Source of the DNA: Bacteroidota bacterium
GTDB taxonomy: Bacteria > Spirochaetota > Spirochaetia > JABMQR01
Direction of reading: 5' to 3'
Length of the DNA stretch: 15,357 bases
NCBI GenBank assembly: GCA_013202335.1
Contig: JABMQR010000344.1
Location: 1-15,357, forward strand
Each line of letters opens with the position of its first letter. Position 1 is the first letter of the stretch. The notes under the pieces were generated by a model. It saw only the letters and a program-made list of their open reading frames with translations, did no database searches and had not been told where the DNA came from. Shown here piece by piece: positions 1 through 6,609 of this stretch. Both the position numbers and the translations under genes were made by a program.

Positions 1-95
1 ACTTCACCGTCTTCAATATCAAACTTGTCAACTGTTAGCTGAGCCCCTTCCAGAGCTTTGTATTGCTTACCTTTAATTTCAACCAATGCGTACAT
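1..95 (-). CDS. rplU: 50S ribosomal protein L21 (5' end only)
   Basis: The first 31 codons of a gene that runs off the left edge. L21 binds 23S rRNA in the large ribosomal subunit. The N-terminus reads MYALVEIKGKQYKALEG, followed by a VDKFDIEDGE segment. This matches the L21 start pattern (MYAv...GKQyrv.eG..l.vekl....Ge). The ATG is at 93-95 and is preceded by AAGGA with a 10-nt spacer, which is a usable ribosome binding site. A good sigma70 promoter lies about 30 nt upstream. L21 usually heads an rplU-rpmA-obg cluster, so rpmA may lie beyond the left edge, but that cannot be seen here. Confidence is high despite the short length because the conserved GKQY motif is present. Confidence 0.9.
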   Translation of the reverse strand, partial: MYALVEIKGKQYKALEGAQLTVDKFDIEDGE

Positions 96-131
96 GTAAA
101 CCACATCCTTATCTTTAATTGTGCAGGGTAA

Positions 132-160
132 CTTATATCACAAGGGCAAAAACAGGTCAA
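132..160 (-). promoter_or_regulatory. Sigma70 promoter of rplU
   Basis: On the minus strand, TTGACC (155-160) and TATAAG (132-137) are separated by exactly 17 nt. Each box matches consensus at five of six positions. The predicted start near 125 gives a leader of about 30 nt, which contains the AAGGA ribosome binding site of rplU. Confidence 0.75.
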
Positions 161-266
161 TACTAGGAGTCTATATGATGTAATCATTTCGGTTAATTAT
201 TACTATTTTCCTATAATATTTACTTGTGGTTCTTTCTAAATTTACAGTTTTGAAAGGACAACCTTG

Positions 267-291
267 GAATAAGAGGTAAAGCATCTTATTC
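267..291. repeat. 8-bp inverted repeat in the argS-rplU gap
   Basis: GAATAAGA (267-274) and TCTTATTC (284-291) form a perfect 8-bp inverted repeat around a 9-nt loop, extendable by a G-T pair. No T-run follows on either strand, so it does not look like a terminator. It is one of four inverted repeats between 267 and 415. Confidence 0.5.
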
Positions 292-305
292 TTAAAATTA
301 GTCAG

Positions 306-352
306 AAGTTTTTGATTGATAAAAAAGTTTAGACAATAATAATCAAAAACTT
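306..352. repeat. 12-bp perfect inverted repeat
   Basis: AAGTTTTTGATT (306-317) is the exact reverse complement of AATCAAAAACTT (341-352), with 23 nt between. The arms are AT-rich, so the hairpin is only moderately stable. Twelve perfect pairs are still more than expected by chance in so short a gap. Its right arm also supplies the T-rich tail of the minus-strand hairpin at 356-373. Confidence 0.6.
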
Positions 353-373
353 AAAATCCATGTATTCATGGAT
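341..373 (-). terminator. Likely intrinsic terminator downstream of argS
   Basis: On the minus strand a 7-bp stem, ATCCATG/CATGGAT (356-373, loop of 4), is followed directly by TTTTAAGTTTTTG. It lies about 75 nt past the argS stop codon, in the right orientation to end argS transcription before rplU. The stem is short and AT-rich, so efficiency is uncertain. Confidence 0.5.
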
Positions 374-394
374 CAGGCTGATTTTTAAATAATG

Positions 395-419
395 AACCAA
401 ATCAAAGATTTGGTTTTTT
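395..419 (+). terminator. Hairpin with a T-tract, terminator-like on the plus strand
   Basis: AACCAAATC (395-403) pairs with GATTTGGTT (407-415) over a 3-nt loop, giving a 9-bp stem that runs into a short T-tract ending at 419. Its polarity fits plus-strand transcription, yet no plus-strand gene lies to its left. On the minus strand the stem is followed by a weaker AT-rich tail just after the argS stop. It may act in both directions or end an unannotated plus-strand RNA. Confidence 0.45.
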
Positions 420-447
420 GATTTATGAAAAGCCTCATTTACCGTGC

Positions 448-2217
448 TTACATACTTTCCAGAAAAGGGATTCCTATTAACGCATACGCATTTTTTAGAA
501 CCTGAAGTACCATTTTTGAGAGCACCACCCTGGCATATACAACTTCATTCGTTTCAGCTCTGAGTATCTTATAATCATGATAATACCGACTGTACATTCT
601 GGACAAATCGTAGAGATATACTGCAATAGTGGTAGGATTAAGCTCTTTTCCTGCCAGTTCTACAGTCTCAGGAAACAACATTATTTGTTTAAGAAGAGAG
701 TGTTCATCCTGGAGTGTGAGTAAAGAGGGATCAAAATCGACCACTGATCTATTTTCTTTTTGTTCAAGCGTATATTTTTTTAGCATACTGCTGATTCTTG
801 CTCCCATATACTGAAGATATGGTCCGGTATTTCCGTTAAATGCAATAGATTCTGCAGGATTGAAGATCATATCTTTTGCCGGATTCACCTGTAGAAGGTA
901 ATAGTTTATAGCAGCACGTGCAATAGAAGATGCAGTTTCTGACAAATCACCAACAGCATCCTCTCTGTTTTTTGAAATTATCTCCTGCTTAGCCATTTCA
1001 GAAAGAGTCTTAATAAGATCATCAGCATCAACAACAGTCCCTTCACGGGATTTCATTTTACCATCCGGTAAATTCACCATACCGTAGGAAAGATGGTGAA
1101 GATTATCCGCCCAGGACAAACCAAGTTTCTTGAGAACATAGAAAAGCACCTTGAAATGATACTGCTGCTCAGATGCTACGACATAAATAAGTTCACTAAA
1201 GGGCAGATCCTCGTGCCGGGATATAGCGGTACCCAAATCCTGAGTTAAATAAAGGGAAGTCCCGTCACTTCTTAACAATACTTTTTTATCAAGTCCTATT
1301 TCTTCAAGATCAATCCATATAGAACCATCATGTTCCTTATAAAAAGCGCCATCTTTCAACCCTTGAAGTACCAGATCCTTACCAAGCATGTAGGTCTTAC
1401 TCTCATAGTAGAACTTATCAAATGATATTCCCGTTTTTTGGTATGTTTCAAAAATACCGTCTATTGCCCATTTTTTCATTTTCGACCAGAGATCGATAGT
1501 CTCCTTATCACCATCCTCCCACTTAATAAGAATCTCCTGTGCTTCTTTTTCTGCATCAGGATAGGTTTTTGCCCAGTTATTGTATTTCACATAGTACTCA
1601 CCGACAAAATGGTCACCTTTCTTATTTTCTGATTCAGGAGTTGTTCCGTTTCCGAACTTCATATAGGCAAGCATCGATTTACAGATATGAACTCCCCTGT
1701 CATTAATCAGATTCACCTTACACACTTCAGCCCCGTTTGCCGCAAGAATTGCGGCAGTACTCTCTCCAATTGTGTCATTTCGCAAGTGTCCTAAATGCAG
1801 CGGTTTATTGGTGTTTGGACAGGAAAACTCTATCATAACTATCTGGTCACTCATTGATGAGTTGTTCCCATATGCTGAGTGTACGGTTTCTATCTCTTTC
1901 CACAATTCTTTTGCTGAGCCTACTATATCCGCTTTTATATTAAGATAAGGACCATCAGCGGAAACAGACCCCAGGGGTCTGCTTTCAAGCCCTTCGATAA
2001 TATTCTTAATATCCATAGCAATTATGTGAGGTGCTTTCCTGAATGTTTTGGAAAAAGGGAATAAAGGTACTGCAAAATCACCCATCTCCTGCTTTGGAGG
2101 CGTTTGTATCATAATCTGGGCTGCAGACAGCTCATCGCTATTAATACCCAGCGATAATGCATACTCAATAATTGCTTTCCTGATCGCTGCTTCCCAGCTA
2201 TTTTTAACTTCTTTCAT
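448..2217 (-). CDS. argS: Arginyl-tRNA synthetase
   Basis: A 589-residue class I aminoacyl-tRNA synthetase that charges tRNA-Arg with arginine using ATP in the cytoplasm. The N-terminal ArgRS-specific domain ends near residue 100. The catalytic HIGH signature is HLGHL (141-145), preceded by FSCPNTNKPL. The KMSKS-like loop is KMKSREGT (387-394). The C-terminal anticodon-binding (DALR) domain ends in YYHDYKILRAE and VLKNAYALIGIP, as in the family. The length is normal and the frame is intact. The ATG at 2215-2217 has GGGAAG a few bases upstream as a modest ribosome binding site. The gene stands alone between gaps of about 290 and 350 bp, so it is probably monocistronic. Confidence 0.96.
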   Translation of the reverse strand: MKEVKNSWEAAIRKAIIEYALSLGINSDELSAAQIMIQTPPKQEMGDFAVPLFPFSKTFRKAPHIIAMDIKNIIEGLESRPLGSVSADGPYLNIKADIVGSAKELWKEIETVHSAYGNNSSMSDQIVMIEFSCPNTNKPLHLGHLRNDTIGESTAAILAANGAEVCKVNLINDRGVHICKSMLAYMKFGNGTTPESENKKGDHFVGEYYVKYNNWAKTYPDAEKEAQEILIKWEDGDKETIDLWSKMKKWAIDGIFETYQKTGISFDKFYYESKTYMLGKDLVLQGLKDGAFYKEHDGSIWIDLEEIGLDKKVLLRSDGTSLYLTQDLGTAISRHEDLPFSELIYVVASEQQYHFKVLFYVLKKLGLSWADNLHHLSYGMVNLPDGKMKSREGTVVDADDLIKTLSEMAKQEIISKNREDAVGDLSETASSIARAAINYYLLQVNPAKDMIFNPAESIAFNGNTGPYLQYMGARISSMLKKYTLEQKENRSVVDFDPSLLTLQDEHSLLKQIMLFPETVELAGKELNPTTIAVYLYDLSRMYSRYYHDYKILRAETNEVVYARVVLSKMVLQVLKNAYALIGIPFLESM

Positions 2218-2260
2218 TATTACTTCCCAATAAGAAAACTAATTTTATTTTGCTTTATGT

Positions 2261-2289
2261 ACAATATACCAAAAAAAAGGACGATTCAA
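2261..2289 (-). promoter_or_regulatory. Probable argS promoter
   Basis: On the minus strand, TTGAAT (2284-2289) and TATTGT (2261-2266) are 17 nt apart. The predicted start near 2254 leaves a leader of about 37 nt with GGGAAG before the argS ATG. Each box matches consensus at four positions, so support is moderate. Confidence 0.4.
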
Positions 2290-2508
2290 TAACTCTTTTT
2301 GAAGTGACCTGAAAACGGTGGTGTTTTAACAGCTGGAAGTTAATGGACAGAAAAGAATTAATCTAATTAATTATAACAAAAAAACTAAAAAAAAAATAAT
2401 TGTTAGAATAATTTCATTGCTGAAAAGGGTATGGCACTAAGAGAATCCACCGGCTTCCGGTCAGTTTAAACTTTTTTATCCAAGAGTACGAATCTGTACA
2501 AAGAGAGC
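2290..2508. other. Rest of the mtaB-argS gap
   Basis: The gap between argS and the end of mtaB holds no credible gene. On the minus strand it has long T-runs (about 2377-2396, ten Ts and seven Ts separated by AG) and a perfect TATAAT (2370-2375) that lacks a good -35. A short GC-rich hairpin, ACCGG/CCGGT, lies near 2448-2460. I could not find a convincing stem directly upstream of the T-runs, so mtaB has no clear intrinsic terminator. Confidence 0.35.
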
Positions 2509-3858
2509 TTAAATAAACTCAATAAATTCACCGGAAACACTCGCTTCCACATCATCATGTACTATTTTAACTCTGCAAAGACTGCCTCTGATCGATTCAT
2601 CTTGCCTTCCTGATTTCGGAACCCCTGTAATTTGTAGACGTAAATAATTATCCGACAAACCAGTCCAGTACTCCTGTTTTCCGTTTTCCAGAAGAACTGA
2701 AACTTCCTTTCCAACCCAACGTCTCTGATAACCGGAATGCAGATTTGCTGAGAGTTTTCGCAATTGTTCAGCACGCTGGTCACGTAAAGATTCAGTTACT
2801 TTTTTTTCGGCTTTATACAATTCAGTACCTGGTCTGGGAGAAAAAGGGAAAACATGCAGTTGTGAAAAATTGCACTCATTAAGAAGCGTAAAAGTTTGTG
2901 CTGCATCCTCATCACCCTCTCCCGGCAGACCGGTAATAATATCAGCGGCTATAAAGGGGTCTTTTTTTACACTGCGCAGTTTAGCCACACAATCTTTGAT
3001 GATTTCTGCTGTATAAAATCTATTCACAGACGCCAAAACTGTATCTGATCCTGATTGAACAGGTATATGAAAATGCGGCTGTATCAATTCATGACCGCAA
3101 AGAGTTATCAACTCATCAGTTATCATATCCGGCTCCATTGAGGATAATCTGATCTTTGTTCTTTTCAGTTTTCCAAGAAGCTCACGCAGAAGCCCTTCCA
3201 GCCCCTCACCTTTAGACTGATAGGCGGTAATGTTGACTCCCGTAAGAACTATTTCACGGTAGCCCGCTTCTTCAAGCGCTAAAGCCCTGGAAACAGCCTC
3301 ATCCCTATCAATACTTATTGCTTTGCCCCGGGCAAGGGTAACCCGGCAATAAGCACAGGCATTATCGCAGCCATCTTCAATTTTGAGGAAAGCCCTGGCA
3401 TGATATAAAAATGTTACTGCCTTATAATTAAAAGCATCAGCGTAACTATTTTCATCAGTATCAATATTTTTCATCCACTCCTGAATGGACTCATGCAGTG
3501 AAAATCCCATTTTCATTCGATCATGTATGAAAGAAGGAAGCGTTAGCATACGTGGTTTTAGAGTTAATGGGATAACAATTATAGTCCCTTTCAATCTACG
3601 TAATTCTTCCGGTTCCATTTCAGCATAGCAGCCGGTAACCAGAATAATCGGCGAGTGGTCCAGAGAGGCAAACTTCCTGACCATCCTCCTGGCCTTCTGT
3701 TCAGCTTTACTGGTCACTGTACAGGTGTTTACCACAAAAAGTTCTGCAGGTTTACTGTGATGAACTATGGGATACCCCTGAGTATGAAAAGCATCTGCCA
3801 ATGCTTCACTTTCGCACTGGTTCAATTTGCAGCCAAGCGTATAGACGGCTGTCATCAT
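2509..3858 (-). CDS. mtaB: tRNA (t6A37) methylthiotransferase, MtaB-type
   Basis: A 449-residue radical-SAM methylthiotransferase that converts t6A37 to ms2t6A37 in tRNAs reading ANN codons. The N-terminal UPF0004 domain carries the three auxiliary-cluster cysteines C10 (GCKLNQCE), C46 (NTCTVT) and C77 (VTGCYAE). The radical-SAM cluster motif is CDNACAYC with C164, C168 and C171. Residues from about 385 fit a TRAM domain, the RNA-binding end of the family. GCKLNQ and the ARG after the CxxxCxxC motif favour MtaB over MiaB or RimO. The ATG overlaps the tyrA stop in ATGA, so the gene is probably translationally coupled to tyrA and read from the tyrA promoter. The two genes have no shared pathway that I can name. 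Confidence 0.92.
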   Translation of the reverse strand: MMTAVYTLGCKLNQCESEALADAFHTQGYPIVHHSKPAELFVVNTCTVTSKAEQKARRMVRKFASLDHSPIILVTGCYAEMEPEELRRLKGTIIVIPLTLKPRMLTLPSFIHDRMKMGFSLHESIQEWMKNIDTDENSYADAFNYKAVTFLYHARAFLKIEDGCDNACAYCRVTLARGKAISIDRDEAVSRALALEEAGYREIVLTGVNITAYQSKGEGLEGLLRELLGKLKRTKIRLSSMEPDMITDELITLCGHELIQPHFHIPVQSGSDTVLASVNRFYTAEIIKDCVAKLRSVKKDPFIAADIITGLPGEGDEDAAQTFTLLNECNFSQLHVFPFSPRPGTELYKAEKKVTESLRDQRAEQLRKLSANLHSGYQRRWVGKEVSVLLENGKQEYWTGLSDNYLRLQITGVPKSGRQDESIRGSLCRVKIVHDDVEASVSGEFIEFI

Positions 3859-4601
3859 AGATCAGCTTCCCCTATATCAGCCTCTGCTAATTTGTGCATG
3901 GTATCGTCAATAGAGTGCTTAAGCTGCATTCGCATATCATGGGTAAACGGGTTGTAACGCTGAAGGTCATAAAAAAGCTGCATAGGGTCGTTACATGTCT
4001 GCTCAATTATTTCCAGAAGACTTCTATATCCAACGGTTCCTATTTCACTGCTGTGCAGCTCAAGCTCACCGAGAACTCTTCCGACAAAATGCGTTATGCC
4101 TTGTGTAAATGATGCTTCACGATCGTGCTGTTCTGCACTCATTTCAATAATATTAAGGTCAAAATCGCGAAAAACATTTATCCATTTCTGCTGTACTGCT
4201 TCTGCACAACGGCCTGAACAGAACACCATTGGTAATCCTGTAACACCATTTTTCCCTGAATCAGGACCAAACATCGGATGTGTAGCTAGGTAGGATATAT
4301 CCGGCCGCAGTAATTTTTCCATTACGGATAACGGATATGTTTTGACAGAACAAGTATCAACAATAAGCGTACCCGGCTTTATATCCCGGGCAAGAGATTT
4401 CAGGACTAACTCAAATGATGATATTGATACACACAGATATATTACATCGCAATTCAACAGTTCATCGCGCGAACATCGCTTAACATTTTTCGGGCATGGT
4501 TTATCCACTGAACGATTGTATGCAGAAACATCAAATTTTCCGGATAACAGCTCAGCCCAAAAATATCCAAATCTTCCAAGACCGTAAACTCCAATTTTCA
4601 T
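3855..4601 (-). CDS. tyrA: Prephenate/arogenate dehydrogenase
   Basis: A 248-residue NAD(P)-dependent dehydrogenase of tyrosine synthesis that oxidatively decarboxylates prephenate or arogenate. The Rossmann motif GLGRFG is at residues 7-12, directly after the first beta strand, which fixes the start at the ATG 4599-4601. DTCSVK (82-87) and THPMFGP (107-113) follow; the His of the second is the family's catalytic histidine. QHD and TQGITHF (159-172) complete the set. It is a short monofunctional form without chorismate mutase or ACT domains. Prephenate and arogenate specificity cannot be told apart by eye. It is first in an operon with mtaB (ATGA overlap) and divergent from pta. There is no Shine-Dalgarno sequence, and the promoter -10 lies only 6 nt before the ATG. 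Confidence 0.88.
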   Translation of the reverse strand: MKIGVYGLGRFGYFWAELLSGKFDVSAYNRSVDKPCPKNVKRCSRDELLNCDVIYLCVSISSFELVLKSLARDIKPGTLIVDTCSVKTYPLSVMEKLLRPDISYLATHPMFGPDSGKNGVTGLPMVFCSGRCAEAVQQKWINVFRDFDLNIIEMSAEQHDREASFTQGITHFVGRVLGELELHSSEIGTVGYRSLLEIIEQTCNDPMQLFYDLQRYNPFTHDMRMQLKHSIDDTMHKLAEADIGEADL

Positions 4602-4607
4602 GGAGCA

Positions 4608-4636
4608 ATCATAATAGATATACCCTTGAGGCTCAA
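4608..4636 (-). promoter_or_regulatory. tyrA promoter with leaderless geometry
   Basis: On the minus strand, TTGAGC (4631-4636) and TATGAT (4608-4613) are 17 nt apart. Six bases (TGCTCC) then lead straight into the ATG, so the expected start point is the A of the start codon. No AGG or GGA lies in the normal ribosome binding site window. A 13-bp perfect inverted repeat covers the -35. Confidence 0.6.
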
Positions 4637-4637
4637 G
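4625..4637. promoter_or_regulatory. Palindrome over the tyrA -35 (possible operator)
   Basis: CTTGAG-G-CTCAAG is a perfect inverted repeat around one central base and overlaps the tyrA -35 box. The nine bases TTGAGGCTC within it recur in inverted orientation at 4700-4708, near the expected pta transcription start. The placement would suit a regulator acting on both divergent genes, but no regulator is identified. Confidence 0.35.
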
Positions 4638-4665
4638 ATGTAATGACAGAATGTATGATTTTATG

Positions 4666-4694
4666 TTAAGATTATTTCTACAAAACAGTAATTT
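4666..4694 (+). promoter_or_regulatory. Weak candidate promoter of pta
   Basis: TTAAGA (4666-4671) and TAATTT (4689-4694) are 17 nt apart on the plus strand. The predicted leader of about 36 nt contains AGGAG before pta. The boxes are poor matches; this is the best candidate I found in the gap. Confidence 0.28.
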
Positions 4695-4736
4695 TGAAAG
4701 AGCCTCAACAGAATAGAATCAAACAGGAGAAACCGT

Positions 4737-5735
4737 ATGACCTTTGCTGAAAAAATGAAAAACAAGGCAAGCAGCCTTAAAAAAATATTAGTACTTCCGG
4801 AAGGCACTGAGTCCAGAACCATAATGGCTTCAAGACTGGTACTTGATCAGGGAATTGCTGCTAAAGTAATACTTATTGGAAATATAAGTGCTGTTCAGAA
4901 TACTGCACAGCAAAATTCTGTTGATTTACAAGGTATAGAAATAGTTGACCCTGTATTATCAAAAGATAGATTACGCTATGCAGAGGAGTATGCAGAGCTT
5001 CGAAAACACAAAGGATTAACAAAGGATGAAGCATATAATCAAATTACTGAACCCTTAAAATGGGGGGCGATGATGGTAAGACTCGATGATGCACATGCGA
5101 TGGTTGCAGGTGCAGAAAATTCGACCGGGAAAGTTCTTGTGGCAGCATTTACTATCATAAAAACAAAACCCGGAACAAAATTTGCATCATCATCTTTTAT
5201 CATGAGTACTGATAAAACAGATATGGGAGTAAACGGCAGTTTTATTTTCTCCGACTGTGCAACTATACCTGATCCTACATCAGAACAGCTCGCTGAAATT
5301 GGTGAGGCAGCTTCAGATTCCTGTCGGGTATTCCTCGATGCTGAACCAGCAACTGCATTTTTATCATTCTCGACAAAAGGATCTGCTTCCCATCCATTTG
5401 TAGATAAAGTAACTGCAGCCTGCGCTATGCTGCAGAAAAAAAGACCAGACATTCTCTGTGATGGGGAATTACAGCTTGATGCAGCTATTGTACCTTATGT
5501 TGGTTCAACAAAAGCTCCAAACTCAAAGGTTGCCGGGAAAGCAAATGTCTTGGTCTTTCCAGACCTTCAATCAGGTAATATTGGATATAAACTGGTACAA
5601 AGATTAGCAGGTGCAGAGGCCTTCGGACCAGTTCTTCAGGGTTTTGCAAAACCGATCAGTGATCTTTCAAGAGGCTGCAGTGTAGAAGATATTGTTGTTA
5701 CTTCTGCTATGACTCTTGCTCAGTCAAAACAATAA
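4737..5735 (+). CDS. pta: Phosphate acetyltransferase
   Basis: A 332-residue cytoplasmic enzyme that interconverts acetyl-CoA plus phosphate with acetyl-phosphate plus CoA. It normally works with acetate kinase to make ATP during fermentation or to activate acetate. It is the short, single-domain PTA_PTB form without the N-terminal regulatory domain of enterobacterial Pta. Diagnostic stretches are LPEGTESRT near residue 20, FSTKGSA (211-217), CDGELQLDAA, KANVLVFPDLQSGNIGYK and the C-terminal DLSRGCSVEDI. The ATG has AGGAG 8 nt upstream. It diverges from tyrA and ends only 14 bp from the convergent rsmA stop. No acetate kinase gene lies next to it in this window. The frame is intact. Confidence 0.95.
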   Translation: MTFAEKMKNKASSLKKILVLPEGTESRTIMASRLVLDQGIAAKVILIGNISAVQNTAQQNSVDLQGIEIVDPVLSKDRLRYAEEYAELRKHKGLTKDEAYNQITEPLKWGAMMVRLDDAHAMVAGAENSTGKVLVAAFTIIKTKPGTKFASSSFIMSTDKTDMGVNGSFIFSDCATIPDPTSEQLAEIGEAASDSCRVFLDAEPATAFLSFSTKGSASHPFVDKVTAACAMLQKKRPDILCDGELQLDAAIVPYVGSTKAPNSKVAGKANVLVFPDLQSGNIGYKLVQRLAGAEAFGPVLQGFAKPISDLSRGCSVEDIVVTSAMTLAQSKQ

Positions 5736-5749
5736 GTTTTACAAACAGA

Positions 5750-6577
5750 TCAGGTCAACTGATTCCGGACAAATACCAAAAAGTTCAGAATACTCTCTGC
5801 GGTGAGGTTCTCCCCTCTCTCATTACTATTGAGAGAGGAAACCTCTAACAGCTCTTGGGTGACCTCTTTTCCATGTGTCTTCCCAAAACAACCATTTAGT
5901 AAATTATTTTTTATTGTTTTTCTTCTTGATCTAAAAATATCCCTGACAAATTCCATAAACTGAACACGATACTCATCAGGAACAGATGGCTGTGATCTTT
6001 TAACAAATTTAATGATAGAAGAAACTACATCTGGTTTTGGGTAAAAATTCCCTGGATTAAGATCTCCCAGTTTTTTGGTTTCATAATCCATTCCGCAAAG
6101 CAGTGTAAATGAGGAGTAGTTTTTTGAACCTGGAACTGCAGTAATTCGCATTGCAACTTCTCTTTGAAGTGTAAAAACCATAACATCTGGCGTACATTGT
6201 TTTTCAATAAGATTTGCAATCATAACAGAACCTACATTATAGGGTAAATTCCCCATTATCCTGTCAGGAGTGCCGCTTTCCTCCTGATAACCTATCCAAT
6301 TTTTTAGGAAATCTCCCGTAATCAATCGGAAATTATCATTTTCACCAAACAAGGTGTTAAGTATCCTGCAGAATCCATAATCAATCTCAAATACAGATAT
6401 TTTTGCATCCCGGTTTAACAGCATATGTGTCATAGCACCTATTCCAGGACCAATTTCCCAAATATTCCGGGTGTAATCATTAATTTCAAGCGCATCAATA
6501 ATTTTATTTCTGGAAGCAGGGGAAATGAGAAAATTCTGGCCAAATCTCTTTGAGAAGCTGAGATTATTCTCACGCAT
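5750..6577 (-). CDS. rsmA: 16S rRNA (adenine(1518)-N6/adenine(1519)-N6)-dimethyltransferase
   Basis: A 275-residue SAM-dependent methyltransferase that dimethylates two adjacent adenines near the 3' end of 16S rRNA during small-subunit maturation. KRFGQNFLI (10-18) is the family's N-terminal signature. The SAM-binding loop is EIGPGIGA (41-48), with acidic FEID (63-66). The catalytic motif is NLPYN (110-114), followed by FTLQREVAMRI. The C-terminal helical domain ends in NERGENLTAES. The ATG at 6575-6577 is the only standard start but has no clear Shine-Dalgarno sequence. The frame stays open upstream for 12 codons or more into the end of comEC, and its translation resembles the usual extra N-terminal helix. 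It is last in the minus-strand block and convergent with pta. Confidence 0.93.
   Translation of the reverse strand: MRENNLSFSKRFGQNFLISPASRNKIIDALEINDYTRNIWEIGPGIGAMTHMLLNRDAKISVFEIDYGFCRILNTLFGENDNFRLITGDFLKNWIGYQEESGTPDRIMGNLPYNVGSVMIANLIEKQCTPDVMVFTLQREVAMRITAVPGSKNYSSFTLLCGMDYETKKLGDLNPGNFYPKPDVVSSIIKFVKRSQPSVPDEYRVQFMEFVRDIFRSRRKTIKNNLLNGCFGKTHGKEVTQELLEVSSLNSNERGENLTAESILNFLVFVRNQLT
5804..5845. repeat. Long hairpin inside the 3' end of rsmA
   Basis: CCTCTCTCA (5814-5822) pairs perfectly with TGAGAGAGG (5830-5838) over a 7-nt loop. Outside it, GAGGTT (5804-5809) pairs with AACCTC (5840-5845) across a small internal loop. That gives 15 pairs in all. It lies in rsmA coding sequence, about 70-110 bp beyond the pta stop. 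No T-run follows on either strand. Confidence 0.55.
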
Positions 6578-6609
6578 AAGTGATAGTACCGAGGAGAGTG
6601 AGTCATAAT

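Noticed and set aside
2432..2442. TGGCAC, resembling the -24 element of a sigma54 promoter
   Set aside because: No TTGC lies five bases downstream and no plus-strand gene follows, so it is not a sigma54 promoter.
2462..2480. GTTTAAAC palindrome followed by Ts on the plus strand
   Set aside because: An 8-bp self-complementary site without a loop, and a plus-strand terminator here would serve no gene.
3655..3957. 100-codon open frame on the plus strand across the mtaB-tyrA junction
   Set aside because: It lies antisense to the coupled mtaB and tyrA genes, both with clear family motifs, and shows no recognisable protein.
5039..5452. 137-codon open frame on the minus strand inside pta
   Set aside because: It is fully antisense to conserved pta motifs, resembles no family, and has no supporting start signals.
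6604..6606. ATG upstream of rsmA on the minus strand
   Set aside because: It is 29 nt from the rsmA ATG and therefore out of frame; its reading gives no RsmA signature.
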